Source: Cloeon dipterum (lineage: Eukaryota; Arthropoda; Insecta; Ephemeroptera; Baetidae). From it: a stretch of DNA of 64,000 bases. Below the pieces are notes generated by a model. That model saw only the letters and a program-made list of their open reading frames with translations. It was not told the origin of the DNA and ran no database searches. The stretch's first letter is position 1. Each line of letters begins with the position of its first letter. The translations under genes and the position numbers were made by a program. Where the stretch lies: NCBI RefSeq assembly GCF_949628265.1, contig NC_088789.1, positions 7,370,886 to 7,434,885 on the forward strand, written 5' to 3'. Shown piece after piece: positions 40,401 to 49,420 of the stretch.

Positions 40401-42482
40401 ATATTTCCTTCGTAGATGCAACTAAGGCACAGTTGAACTAGATGAAATTTGATAGCTAGAAGAATAAATATTGAGTTACATTTTGTTGTTGTGTTTTTAT
40501 CAGCAAGCTTTGCAAATAAATGAAGCGCAGAGGTGATAAATTAATGGGTGAAACACGTCACCGTCGGCGTCCCGACTGGAAGAGATGAATCACTCTTGAA
40601 TATATAATGGCGTTTTAGCGTATTTTATTCGTATATAAAGGTGCGCAAGCAGCCGTTTTCATTTGTTATGAGCTGAGTGTCCGCTCGATTCGCATTATTC
40701 ATCTGCGAGCATCCTCGTTGTAACCAGACTCGACTTCCTTTTCATTCGTCAAGGTCTCGAAATTTCAGATTCAATATTCAAAATGGTCTGCGAATGAGTC
40801 AATCGAGATCAAGAGGGATTCGGAAGGGAATCACCGCGCGCCGTTGGAGTAGCGGGGGTTCGAGTGTTTATTTCCTGCCATCGTGCGAGATTGTCGTTTT
40901 AATTGTTCAACAGGCATGCACCAACAGTTTTTTAATAGGCTTTCATTTTCTGCGCTCACGCTGATGAGCCACAGGAAATTAGCGCTATTAAAATGGGCGG
41001 AGCACACGATTAGGGAGACTGAGGTGGTCTTTTTCGTGCACCGTCTGCAATTTTAGACGAGATTTGTTTGGCAAGTGTGCGATTATGCATGTTAAGGCCT
41101 AGAGAACACGCACCCAGAGGCGCTAGATTTGATAACCCACTGTCGGCCTGTCGGGTGAAACTGGAAGAGGAAAGGGATGAGAAAAAAGGCGTTAATTGAT
41201 ATTTGCTTAGTGAATTGGTGACACGTACCAAAACAAGTCGTAAATATACGAATAAAGATGAGCTCACAAATATATTTTATTGTTTCTTTGCTCAAAAATG
41301 TCTCAGATTTCTTCACAAATGATTAACATTAGTTTTTAAATTTCTGGTGTAAGGTAACGCGATAAAATTTCCTAACAAAAGATTATTTAATACGTTGTAA
41401 AAGTGTCGATTGAGTCATCTCGAAACAGCTGGGAAAAATCTGAAACCCTAGCGGCTCAATGTTGAGCTTGGAACAGCATTTTTTCAATCATTATTTTGAA
41501 CAGCCTAAGTTCCAGCTGATAATCAATACTTATTCATTCCCTTCCATCATAATTTTTTTGCCACAATCTCAGCAGGTGCTCCATTTGGATAAAGTGCCTT
41601 CAGATAGACTCATCTGTATTTTCTGGAACATACCAGTTTTGCTGCTTGGTGTTTGCGCCACCCTGGCAATAATATCAATAATAATCTAATCTGCAAGGGT
41701 GTGTTGGGCCGAGATGCTCAATAAACAAGCTAAAAATCATACTCTAGAGACGAGCTAGCACGAACGTGAATGAGCAAGCAAAGGTGCAGAGATAAGGGAC
41801 TAGTTTATTGATCTCCACTCAGCCCACACTTTAGACTTTTATCTCCGGCTGCTTCCATTCTAGAAAGTGATAACCAAGGGTTCTCATTCTTTGGAAACCC
41901 CTGACAGGTGAAATGGGAATTGAAGGACCGGAACGGTTACTTGCGAAAGCAAAGTGCACTACTGAAAATTTACCACACAATTGAGATCATGTCCGATGCT
42001 CCTTCGAGTGTGAAATAAAAATATCACTCCGCTATAGTTAAGTTCGAAATTCTGATACAGGCCAGCAAGCAAATTATTCGCACCTGCCGCTAAAGCATTC
42101 TCCCCCTAATAGCAACCTGCTGTCTTTAAACACCTGTCAGGCGAAAATCTTTTGAGTTCGCTTTTATAGTGCAAAGAGAAATGCAATATCTGGGAAGAGA
42201 TGTAAAAATAAAAAATTTAAACAAAACTTATTTCTAACTTCAGGATATTTTCCAAATTTTGCACATTTTTATTTTACACAAATTTTTAAATAGATACATT
42301 ATTTTAGTTTTAAAGAAATTCACATTTAACTTGGGCTCCAGAGATGATAGACAATTAATCTAGAGTTTTTCCTCACATGAATCACGAGTTATCATAGGAG
42401 TGCCTCATTGAGAAAAGATTTATTTACCTCTGCGGTTGAAGGGTCTTACTCGGACAGCGACTTTGATTTTATCCGTGGCCAT
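7912..42482 (-). CDS. Khc-73: Kinesin-73 / KIF13-type kinesin with FHA and CAP-Gly domains
   Basis: This is a kinesin-3 plus-end microtubule motor (Drosophila Khc-73, human KIF13A/B). Thirty coding exons close in frame at 1,812 aa (KIF13B about 1,826). Exon 1 (42428-42482) encodes [18 protein letters not shown], exon 2 (35539-35626) [12 protein letters not shown]..., and exon 3 is 19192-19355. The rest run 19007 to 7912. The motor holds P-loop GQTGSGKS (about 100-107), switch I NSESSRSH (213-220) and switch II DLAGSE (250-255). Next come the neck, an FHA domain (exons at 17244-17392 and 16913-17159), the KIF13-type central region (13623-16062), an acidic Glu/Asp segment (9978-10135) and a CAP-Gly domain (8714-8899 plus 8021-8179, [13 protein letters not shown]), about residues 1705-1775. 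The last exon is 7912-7961. CAP-Gly places it with KIF13B/Khc-73 rather than KIF1. Confidence 0.95.
10456..13235 (-). other. Kinesin-73 intron 22 (2.8 kb)
   Basis: This AT-rich intron lies between exon 13236-13419 and exon 10387-10455. No constitutive coding exon is seen. One strong candidate micro-exon lies at 11853-11867 and is listed separately. Nothing else could be supported. Confidence 0.6.
11853..11867 (-). other. Candidate 15-nt in-phase micro-exon of Kinesin-73
   Basis: On the minus strand a long pyrimidine tract (ttgttttcttcttgctccctag) precedes 15 nt, GCGCCATATTAACAG, which is followed by gtaaaa. Inserted between exons 22 and 23 (phase 1), it keeps the frame and adds five residues (GAILT) before [10 protein letters not shown]. 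Its use is inferred from splice-site quality only. Confidence 0.4.
17612..17632 (-). other. 21-nt micro-exon of Kinesin-73 neck region
   Basis: GGCTCACAGGTGGTTGATAAT is flanked by acceptor ttgcag and donor gtaagta. It encodes GSQVVDN in phase 0 between the motor/neck exon and the exon beginning [14 protein letters not shown]. Because it is a multiple of three, it could be included or skipped without changing the frame. Confidence 0.7.
26189..26242. repeat. 21-bp minisatellite in Kinesin-73 intron 2
   Basis: The unit GGTGGCGAGGGCGACGGTGAC occurs twice in tandem (26189-26209 and 26210-26230) and is followed by a partial GGTGGCGGTGGC copy. It is GC-rich in a less GC-rich intron. Confidence 0.85.
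34699..34742. repeat. (GA)22 microsatellite
   Basis: This is a pure GA dinucleotide run of about 44 bp in Kinesin-73 intron 2, about 0.8 kb downstream of exon 2 in the direction of transcription. The pre-mRNA reads (UC)n here. Confidence 0.95.
35627..42427 (-). other. Kinesin-73 intron 1 (6.8 kb)
   Basis: This intron lies between the start-codon exon and exon 2. No supported gene on either strand is found inside it. It contains the long (TC)n tract at 37332-37414. Confidence 0.6.
37332..37414. repeat. (TC)n microsatellite, 83 bp
   Basis: This is an uninterrupted TC run, 83 bp long, in Kinesin-73 intron 1. It reads (GA)n in the pre-mRNA. Together with the tract at 34699-34742 it forms an inverted-repeat pair around exon 2. 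Confidence 0.95.
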
Positions 42483-42858
42483 TCTGAAGTCGTTTCTTGA
42501 CAGTTCTCGATTCGCAAACCACTACACTAATAGTTAGCCACTATTCACTCATGTTTACTCATCGTCTAGCCAGCAACACGAGTCACAATATGACATTTTC
42601 ACAGACACCCAACTGGACAGGACTTCACGTCGGCTGCCATCTTGCATTTTCCGTCTTGTACAGGTCTTGCTTGCTTCGGAACCTGTCGGTGTCGACCGCT
42701 GCGGATTCAACGCACTCGGAACAACTCGGCTTTCACTGACGTCACACTGAATAATGATCAATGAAGTTTTACCTGCAGATGGAAACACGTAAACAGCAGT
42801 AGCTGTTGTACATTATAGAAAGGCGAAGAATCGAACAAATCGTGTTATTGTGTCGATC
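42483..42858. promoter_or_regulatory. Shared 5' region of Kinesin-73 and ZNF622
   Basis: There are 376 bp between the divergent start codons. The segment must hold both 5' UTRs and promoters. No TATA box is seen. Confidence 0.5.
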
Positions 42859-44027
42859 ATGGCTGCCAAGTTCACGTGTCTTTCGTGCCGAGTAATTTTC
42901 CAAGACCCAGAATTGCAGCGCGTCCACTACAAAACAGAATGGCACAGGTACAACCTGAAAAGGAAGATCGCCGAGCTGCCCGCAGTTACGTCTGAAGAGT
43001 TCGAGCGACGCACCCTGCAGCACAAGGAGACTGAGGAGGTTCAAGAGGCTTTTTATTGCAGGCCTTGTTGCAAGACATTCGGCTCGCAAAAATCGTTTGA
43101 CAACCACTTGCCGAGCAAGAAACACAAAGAAGCTGAAAATAAGTGTGACTTTGTTCAAGTGAAGGAGGCCAGTCATGCAAAGCAAGTGGTTCAGGAAGAA
43201 GAAGCATCGGACGTCGAGGAAGTTGACTCTGACGAATGGGATGAAGATATTGAGATTGACGCGAAAGACTGCCTTTTCTGCGAGCACCACAGTGCATCGA
43301 CTTTTAAAAACCTGAAGCACATGTCAGAGGCGCATTCATTCTTCATTCCAGATTTGGAGTTTGTCAGTGACCTGAGAGGCCTTCTTAGCTACCTGGGCTC
43401 CAAAGTCAGAGAAGGCTTCATGTGTTTGTGGTGCAGCGGCAACAACAAGGCCTTCTGGTCTGCTGAAGCCACTCGGCAACACATGACGGACAAGGGCCAC
43501 TGCAAGGTCAAGTACGAAGGAGAGACCTTGATGGAGTTTGCCGATTTCTACGATTACAGAAGTAGCTACCCTGACAATAATGAAGAGGACATGGAAGTTG
43601 ACGTTCCAGTTCTGGAAGACAACGATTTCCAACTAACCCTTCCCTCTGGAGCCACTATTGGCCATAGATCCCTATTTACATATTACAGGTACAAAATGTC
43701 ACTTATTCTCTTTTGTTATAAATAATTTATTCTAAAAATTTTCAGGCAAAATTTGAATCCCAACGGAGCGCTCCTTCCTGTCAAGCCGAAACACTTTGCT
43801 CGATACAAAGCGATTGGGTACACAGAATCGACCAAGGAGGCTATTCTTAAGTAAGCTTTACCTTTTTATAGTTCATAGTATATATGAATAATCATATTTT
43901 TTACTTGTATTACAGGAAATCCCGAGATATTCAGTACATGAGGAGGGTTCAGTCGAAAATGCACATGAAAGTCGGAGTGAAAGCAAATAAACTGCAACCT
44001 CATTTTAGGGCTCAAGTTAATTTCTGA
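42859..44027 (+). CDS. ZNF622: ZNF622 / REI1-like 60S subunit maturation factor
   Basis: This is a cytoplasmic pre-60S biogenesis factor of the Rei1/Reh1/ZNF622 family. Three exons (42859-43688, 43746-43850, 43916-44027) give 348 aa. The zinc fingers visible in order are FTCLSCRVIFQDPELQRVHY (N-terminal, U1-like), FYCRPCCKTFGSQKSFDNHL with SKKH, DCLFCEHHSASTFKNLKHM with SEAH, and FMCLWCSGNNKAFWSAEATR with DKGH followed by the YDYRSSYPD segment typical of the family. An acidic linker lies between fingers 2 and 3. The C-terminus ends with a basic RRVQSKMHMKVGVKANK block. An in-frame GTG upstream is not taken as the start; ATG 42859 begins MAAKFTCLSC, matching relatives. The protein is shorter than human ZNF622 (about 477 aa). 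Confidence 0.94.
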
Positions 44028-44629
44028 ACTCTTAAAATGTGGTTCACGCACCAGGCTGGGAAAGAGAGAATAAATGACACAGCTGTCTTCAACCTTTTAT
44101 TTAACTGTTGCTGATTTAGGAAATAAAAAATGCATTCGTGATTAAATTTTGAGAGTTTCAAACGTGTCTTTGACTATCGGTTCCATTTGAAACAAATTTG
44201 ACAAACTTATTTTCTTTCTGAAACATCAAACATAAAATTTTCATCTTGGTACTTGAAAATACAGGTGTTATTACTCTAACTCATGAATAGTAATTACATC
44301 ACTTAATGTACCAAGTTTGCTTTCCACAATCATTTGTCAAGTTTTTACCGTTTCGCATAGTATTTTTAATGCATTTGAAAAAGTAATCATAATATTTCTA
44401 ACTTGCATGATGATAGTAATCGTAATTTCCCAAAATATAATTTTGGTTAGTTGTTGATACATTCAAAACCGTGTAATGTTGGCAGCCGTGAAAAAAAAAA
44501 CAAAAATTCCGTCGACCACGCCCTTCAGTGAGCCACACACACACGTGCGAAATAAGCTTTTCGAATTAAATTTGGATTTCAAAAGCCAATGCTTCAAAAT
44601 AAATTGAAGCTTTTTCTTTGGAAACCGAT
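44028..44629. other. Intergenic region between ZNF622 and ZNF593
   Basis: An AATAAA signal at 44069-44074 probably ends the ZNF622 mRNA. The remainder is AT-rich and contains the presumed promoter of the ZNF593-SLIMP unit near 44470-44620. No coding exon is seen. Confidence 0.55.
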
Positions 44630-45252
44630 ATGACGTACAAGAGAAGGAAGTACCACAACGGAGATACTCACTTGAAAAAGGGATGGCGCACTAAGAGACG
44701 CACTAAAGATTTGGATGAGGTACATACATAATAACAAAAGTCACGATTCAGGCAAGAAAATGATGTAACATTTTCAAATGAATTCTTCAGATCGACGCAG
44801 ACTTGAAACCTGAAGTAGCAGAAAAACTCCTGAACCAGGAAATTGACCTTGACAAACCAGGAGAAGCTCAACATTATTGCTTGCATTGCGCGTAAGTTTA
44901 AATTTTGTTGCTCATCGCAGGTTTATGGCACTAATGATAAGTTCAGATTGTGGCTTTTTCTATTGAGCTGTTAGTTTAGTTTTTTTAGAACTTAAAAAAT
45001 AAAGCCATCGTATTAATTTAAAATGGTTTAACTTTCAGGAGATACTTCATCAACGATCAGGCTCTGCAGGAACATTTCCGTACTAAAGTGCATAAGCGAA
45101 GACTGAAAGCCTTGGAACTAGAGCCATACAGCATTGAAGATTCAGAGAAAGCAGCAGGACTTGGCAATTTCCAGTTGCCGAAGAAAAGGAAAATTGCGAC
45201 CCAAGGAACAGAGGCTGATGATGAATCAATAGCTTCTGCAGACCCACAATGA
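44630..45252 (+). CDS. ZNF593: Zinc finger protein 593 / BUD20-like
   Basis: This is a member of the ZNF593/Bud20 family of small C2H2 zinc-finger shuttling factors for pre-60S ribosome export. Exons 44630-44719, 44791-44891 and 45039-45252 give 134 aa, the same as human ZNF593. The N-terminus is strongly basic ([20 protein letters not shown]). The single C2H2 finger reads [20 protein letters not shown] with TKVHKRR, and the basic PKKRKI motif near the C-terminus is a likely nuclear signal. The stop codon TGA (45250-45252) overlaps the start codon of SLIMP (45249-45251) as ATGA, and no poly(A) hexamer lies between them. That implies a shared transcript. Confidence 0.93.
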
Positions 45253-46520
45253 AGATTTTACAGCAGCACGCTGTACGGTTCTTGGCAACTGCCAGGAAAT
45301 TTCACCTCTCTGCTTCAAATAAATGCTCGGCCCTGTATGTGACTTCAGTGAGAGCCCAAGAAACATATGGCGTTCTCCAACCAAATCTAGACGCAGAAAG
45401 TAAATTCAGGAATTTGGAAGAGTTAAAAAATGTTATCGCTGTCCGTGGGATGGAAAATGTGAACGTTGAGAAGTTAAAAGAGTCGTGGGACTTCCTGGAG
45501 AGTGTGAAAGCCATAAAGAGGAATATTGAGCTAAAAAGGGAGGCCACAACGAAAGAGCTTAAGGAACTGTTTAAAGATGAAAAGAAAAATGAAAAAGAAA
45601 TAAAACCACTCAAGGCGGTTAGTGTGATGCTGAGAGATAATCTGAAGAGCATGACTCAGGAAATTGCAGCCTTGGAAGACAATGTCATCCTTAAACTTCT
45701 GCAGTTGCCAAACGACCTCCACCCCAAAACCCCACCAGAGAAAAACAAAATCTTCTACGAGGTTGATAATTCAACCTCCATGCAACCCCATAAAGATCTT
45801 ATTCGTTTTCAGAAGAATGCCGTTGAGGACGTGACTTCTGCCAAAGCTCATTTGGAACTGTCTTTAAGCCAAATTTGCTACAAAACCATGGGCGGATATG
45901 TGAAAAGCGCAAACTCTGATTTTGTCAAGAGCGTCATTGCCGAAGGCTGTGGACTGGCTCATCGAGACGCGAGTTCGGTGCTCATTCTGCTGTCTGATGA
46001 AGACACATCACCAGACGCGAGTGTGCATCTTGTCGGTGGTGCGTCTCGCGCTTCTTTCTGTGCTTTGTTCGCAAAAACTTTGAATGCCTACGAAACTCTT
46101 CCAATTAAATTGGTAACTGTTGGCCGACAGTATTACCCTGACCGAGAGTTGGCAAGCCCAGTGCAGACAACCGCAGCCGAAGTTTTCGCTGTGTTAGAAA
46201 ATTGTAGAGAGAAAGAATATGACGTTTATATGGACATGCTAGAAGATGTCAAGTGTCTGTACAATTCGTTGTCTGTTCCTTACAGATTGGTTAGCTTGAG
46301 TGGGAGAGAATTGAAAAACTGGGAGTCTCTTTCCACTGCCATCGAAATTTTCTCTGTTCGCAAAAATGAGTTTGTTCAAGTGGGATTCCTATCTTTGTGT
46401 GGCCCGTATATCAGCAGACGCTTGTTAATGAAGTACAAGCAGAAGAAATCCAGCGATTTTCTCAACGTGATCACTGGCACTGTAATGGACTTCAATAAAG
46501 TGGAATCTTGCTTGCTGTAG
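45249..46520 (+). CDS. Slimp: Seryl-tRNA synthetase-like insect mitochondrial protein (SLIMP)
   Basis: SLIMP is a mitochondrial paralogue of seryl-tRNA synthetase that has lost aminoacylation. In Drosophila it partners the mitochondrial SerRS and is essential. A single intronless frame encodes 423 aa. Residues 1-35 resemble a mitochondrial presequence ([20 protein letters not shown]). About 60-145 form the charged helical arm seen in SerRS, rich in Lys and Glu, followed by LQLPNDLHPKTP, the SerRS linker. The C-terminal part retains the class II fold pattern, but the motif 3 region reads NVITGTVMDFNKVESCLL, without the SGLAVGRT arginine of active SerRS. The usual FRxE motif 2 is also not seen. 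The closest upstream stop in this frame is at 45222-45224, so it is not fused to ZNF593. AATAAA lies at 46535-46540. Confidence 0.88.
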   Translation: MKILQQHAVRFLATARKFHLSASNKCSALYVTSVRAQETYGVLQPNLDAESKFRNLEELKNVIAVRGMENVNVEKLKESWDFLESVKAIKRNIELKREATTKELKELFKDEKKNEKEIKPLKAVSVMLRDNLKSMTQEIAALEDNVILKLLQLPNDLHPKTPPEKNKIFYEVDNSTSMQPHKDLIRFQKNAVEDVTSAKAHLELSLSQICYKTMGGYVKSANSDFVKSVIAEGCGLAHRDASSVLILLSDEDTSPDASVHLVGGASRASFCALFAKTLNAYETLPIKLVTVGRQYYPDRELASPVQTTAAEVFAVLENCREKEYDVYMDMLEDVKCLYNSLSVPYRLVSLSGRELKNWESLSTAIEIFSVRKNEFVQVGFLSLCGPYISRRLLMKYKQKKSSDFLNVITGTVMDFNKVESCLL

Positions 46521-46534
46521 TTGTCAGATGGGTA

Positions 46535-46540
46535 AATAAA
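46535..46540 (+). terminator. Poly(A) signal of SLIMP (or ZNF593-SLIMP)
   Basis: AATAAA lies 15 bp after the SLIMP stop codon. No AATAAA is seen between the ZNF593 stop and the SLIMP coding region. Confidence 0.65.
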
Positions 46541-48039
46541 TTAACTCGAGAAGAAGTGAATTTTGATTAGTCAGTCCTACCCTTGAACCGATGGTTAAAA
46601 TCCATTCGATAAGCGATTTAAGTTTATATTTGTCTCTTGAGGATATCAATGAATCATTTTGCTGAAATATTAGTCGAAATTTCTAGCCCTGCAAAATTGA
46701 ACAAATTCGTACAGTAAACAAAATGGTTAAGATTTTGATGTTAGGTAAGTTTTAAAGACCCTGTGGTAATTCATTTTAATTATTTGTCTAAAAATAATTT
46801 TATTATGCGTCAAAAACTAGATATTTTTTACAGCATAGAGCTAACCACAGTAATAATAGTAATTAAATTAATGGAAATGGACTTTAAGATAATTTGTTCA
46901 AACAAACTTGCAGTGTATATTTAATAAATTTGTTCAGCCTATTTGAATTAAATTAGTATTTAGTATTAGGCTGACCGCAGGAGGCAAGATAGAGTGCACA
47001 AGTGTGTAGTTTAGTGAACGTGTTGCTAACCATTCATTATAGGCCTGTTGGTTGGCGCGCCCAGAGGTGTTGCTCAATATGCAACCAGGCGCTCACATAG
47101 ATTATTTATGCGCTATGATTTAATGCAACAGAATTTAGGTTTCCGTCGAGCGAGATGATTTATTTGTTTTGCTAATATGGCGTTAGGTAAGAGAGTTGCA
47201 ATATTGTGTAGAAGTAAATCACGCGCATATGTTGACGTCTAAATAAAAATCACCCCTTCTCACAGTCCTGCACTGCGCGCTTTCAACCCTTCTTGCTACA
47301 GGGGTGAGGACGGACATCCCACGTGCAAGCAGCCAACGCACAAAAGCATCCCAGCTCAGTGCCGTCAATATCATTTCCTGACAAATTGGTGGATTTTGTC
47401 TTTCATCCAAGAAATTTTCCAAATTTTCAATCAATTATCTTTCTGGCCTAAAAAAGAAAACTCGTTTTTCAAACTGCTATAAATTTTATTATGATACTAT
47501 CATCAATTAAAAAGGGAAAATTAATTAACTTTAATCCCTTCAATCCTTAATTAAATAATTGTGCTGTACCTTTTTCCAACATTAGGTCAAATTTCAATTT
47601 CATTTGAAAAATGCAACCAGTGTCACCTTTAACTATTCAGCTTTTTCATTAAGTTTGCTGATTTAATTAAATTAATTAATTAATAATCTCTGCTGCAAAC
47701 ACGACAACCCAAAATTTGTTTCTATTTTATATAACGGGAAACGGGATAAACTTTTAAGTGTATATTATATCATATAAATTTACCCCTAATTCAAGTTTAT
47801 TATATTTACACTAATTATATGTTAAAAAATTTATGGATTTACAGCAGTAAGGAGAGTAACTTATTATTTAATTCTATTTTATAAGCAAACTTCTATTTTA
47901 CAGTACTGCACTGCATTAAAGGTCAATTTTTCATTATTTGTGCTAAAATTAAAGAATAGTAAAACGATATTTAATGGTTCAGAAAAGAAATAAATCTATG
48001 ATTCTCGCAGTATTGCAAATTGCACACAATTGAAGAGCG
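46541..48039. other. AT-rich intergenic region upstream of ARID2
   Basis: This is strongly AT-rich, with runs such as aattaaattaattaattaat near 47668. A less AT-rich patch at about 47225-47395 interrupts it and has a short minus-strand open frame, but no similarity I recognise. No gene is supported. Confidence 0.5.
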
Positions 48040-49420
48040 CATCAAACAAAAGTTGCTGTAAGCAGCGGCAGACAGCAAGTCTGCGAGCAAGCAATTGACT
48101 CTTGTTCGCCGGCTCCGCGAGTCTGCGATTTTGCCGCGATCGGTGCCGGCCGGCCGCGAATTCTCTCCCTCTCGCCGGCCGGCGGCTCACAACATAGACG
48201 TGAGCGAGAAGATGACATTCCGCAACGCAAAAGAACGACCCGCCGCAGCCGCGTGCGTGGAGCCGCTCGCTCGCATGTTGAAAGCCAGCCGTTCATTCAA
48301 AAAATGAAATATTGCGCGCGGACGTGACTGATGCCCCACCACAAGACCCGCCCCCTGCGCAGGATCGAAAATTCTGCCAAATTCGGCAAAAATCATTGTC
48401 GACTGACACACGTTCGACTCTTGTTTATTTCAAAAAATCGCCTTGCACGAGACAGGGCAGACTTGATAACGCGGCAGCCGGCGGCGCACACCCGGACCCG
48501 GGTGCACCTGTCCGCGCGCGAACTCGAGTATATCCGCCATCTTGACGTAATATCATAAAGTGAGATCGCACGAACGACCCAGCGTGTCGAGTGGCAAAAT
48601 TCGGGCCGAACACGGCTGATTTGGCGAAAATAAGTCTCGCGCGAATCTGGCAGGCACGGCGGCCAGTGCGGCGGGCGGCAAGTGTGTCTGCACGTTTGGC
48701 GATGAGCGCGCGCGGAGAGCGGGCGGGCAGGCTGGTCGACGGCACAGGGCACAGGGGTGAGGATAAAGCCAAGCCTGCGGGTGCCTTAGTCTGTGTCGCT
48801 GGCTGCTAGCTCGGGCCACTCGCGCTGCTAACCTCGCTCGCTCGCTGAGGGGCTTAACGTGTGCCGTTTCCACCTAGATACTGCCCCAACGACGTGTTGT
48901 GAGCGCTCCGACGGGCAACGCTCGGCCGCCAAGGGCCAAGATGTGTGATTAACCCTCTGAGAGCACGCAGGATTTTGTCCGCGGAATGGCCAAAATTCTG
49001 AATAAGGACCCAGTCACATACCAAAAGGAACGTGACGCTTTTCTCAGAGAACTGCACCACTTCCACGATGGACGAGGGTGAGTGCCCGCCGACTGCGTTT
49101 CGGCCGCCGGCCGGTCGGCCACCCGTTGCGGCCGCGGGCCGCGCGACTCACCAGCTCGCGCGCCCGCTCATCCTTTTGTTTTTGTTCGCAGGACTCCGTT
49201 CAGACAGATTCCCCGATTACACGGCCATGAAGTCGATTTGTATTTGCTGTACGTGCTTGTGACCGCACACGGAGGATGGGAGAAGGTATGTTTTTGTTTG
49301 CGTTCCGCCGCCACTGTGTCTTAGACTGTCCGACGCGCGCTCGCTCGCCCGCTCGGACACGCTTGGGGCCTGCGGGCCCCGCAGTCCCCGATCAGACGGA
49401 AGTTAGGTGCTAGACACGCG
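48040..49420. promoter_or_regulatory. CpG-rich promoter region and 5' UTR of ARID2
   Basis: Base composition changes sharply to GC- and CpG-rich sequence (gccggccggc, gcgcgcgg and similar). The block covers the 5' UTR, the first coding exon (48986-49077), intron 1 and part of intron 2 of ARID2. The open frames on both strands here are by-products of high GC content and lack protein-like character. The promoter role is inferred from position. Confidence 0.65.

Noticed and set aside
47219-47434. 71-codon minus-strand frame upstream of ARID2, considered as a retroelement fragment
   Set aside because: It has no recognisable motif, is too short and has no repeats or neighbours supporting it.
48310-48880. 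Several 70-120-codon open frames on both strands upstream of ARID2
   Set aside because: They lie in the CpG-rich promoter block, overlap on both strands, and are Arg/Pro/Ala-rich with no protein similarity.
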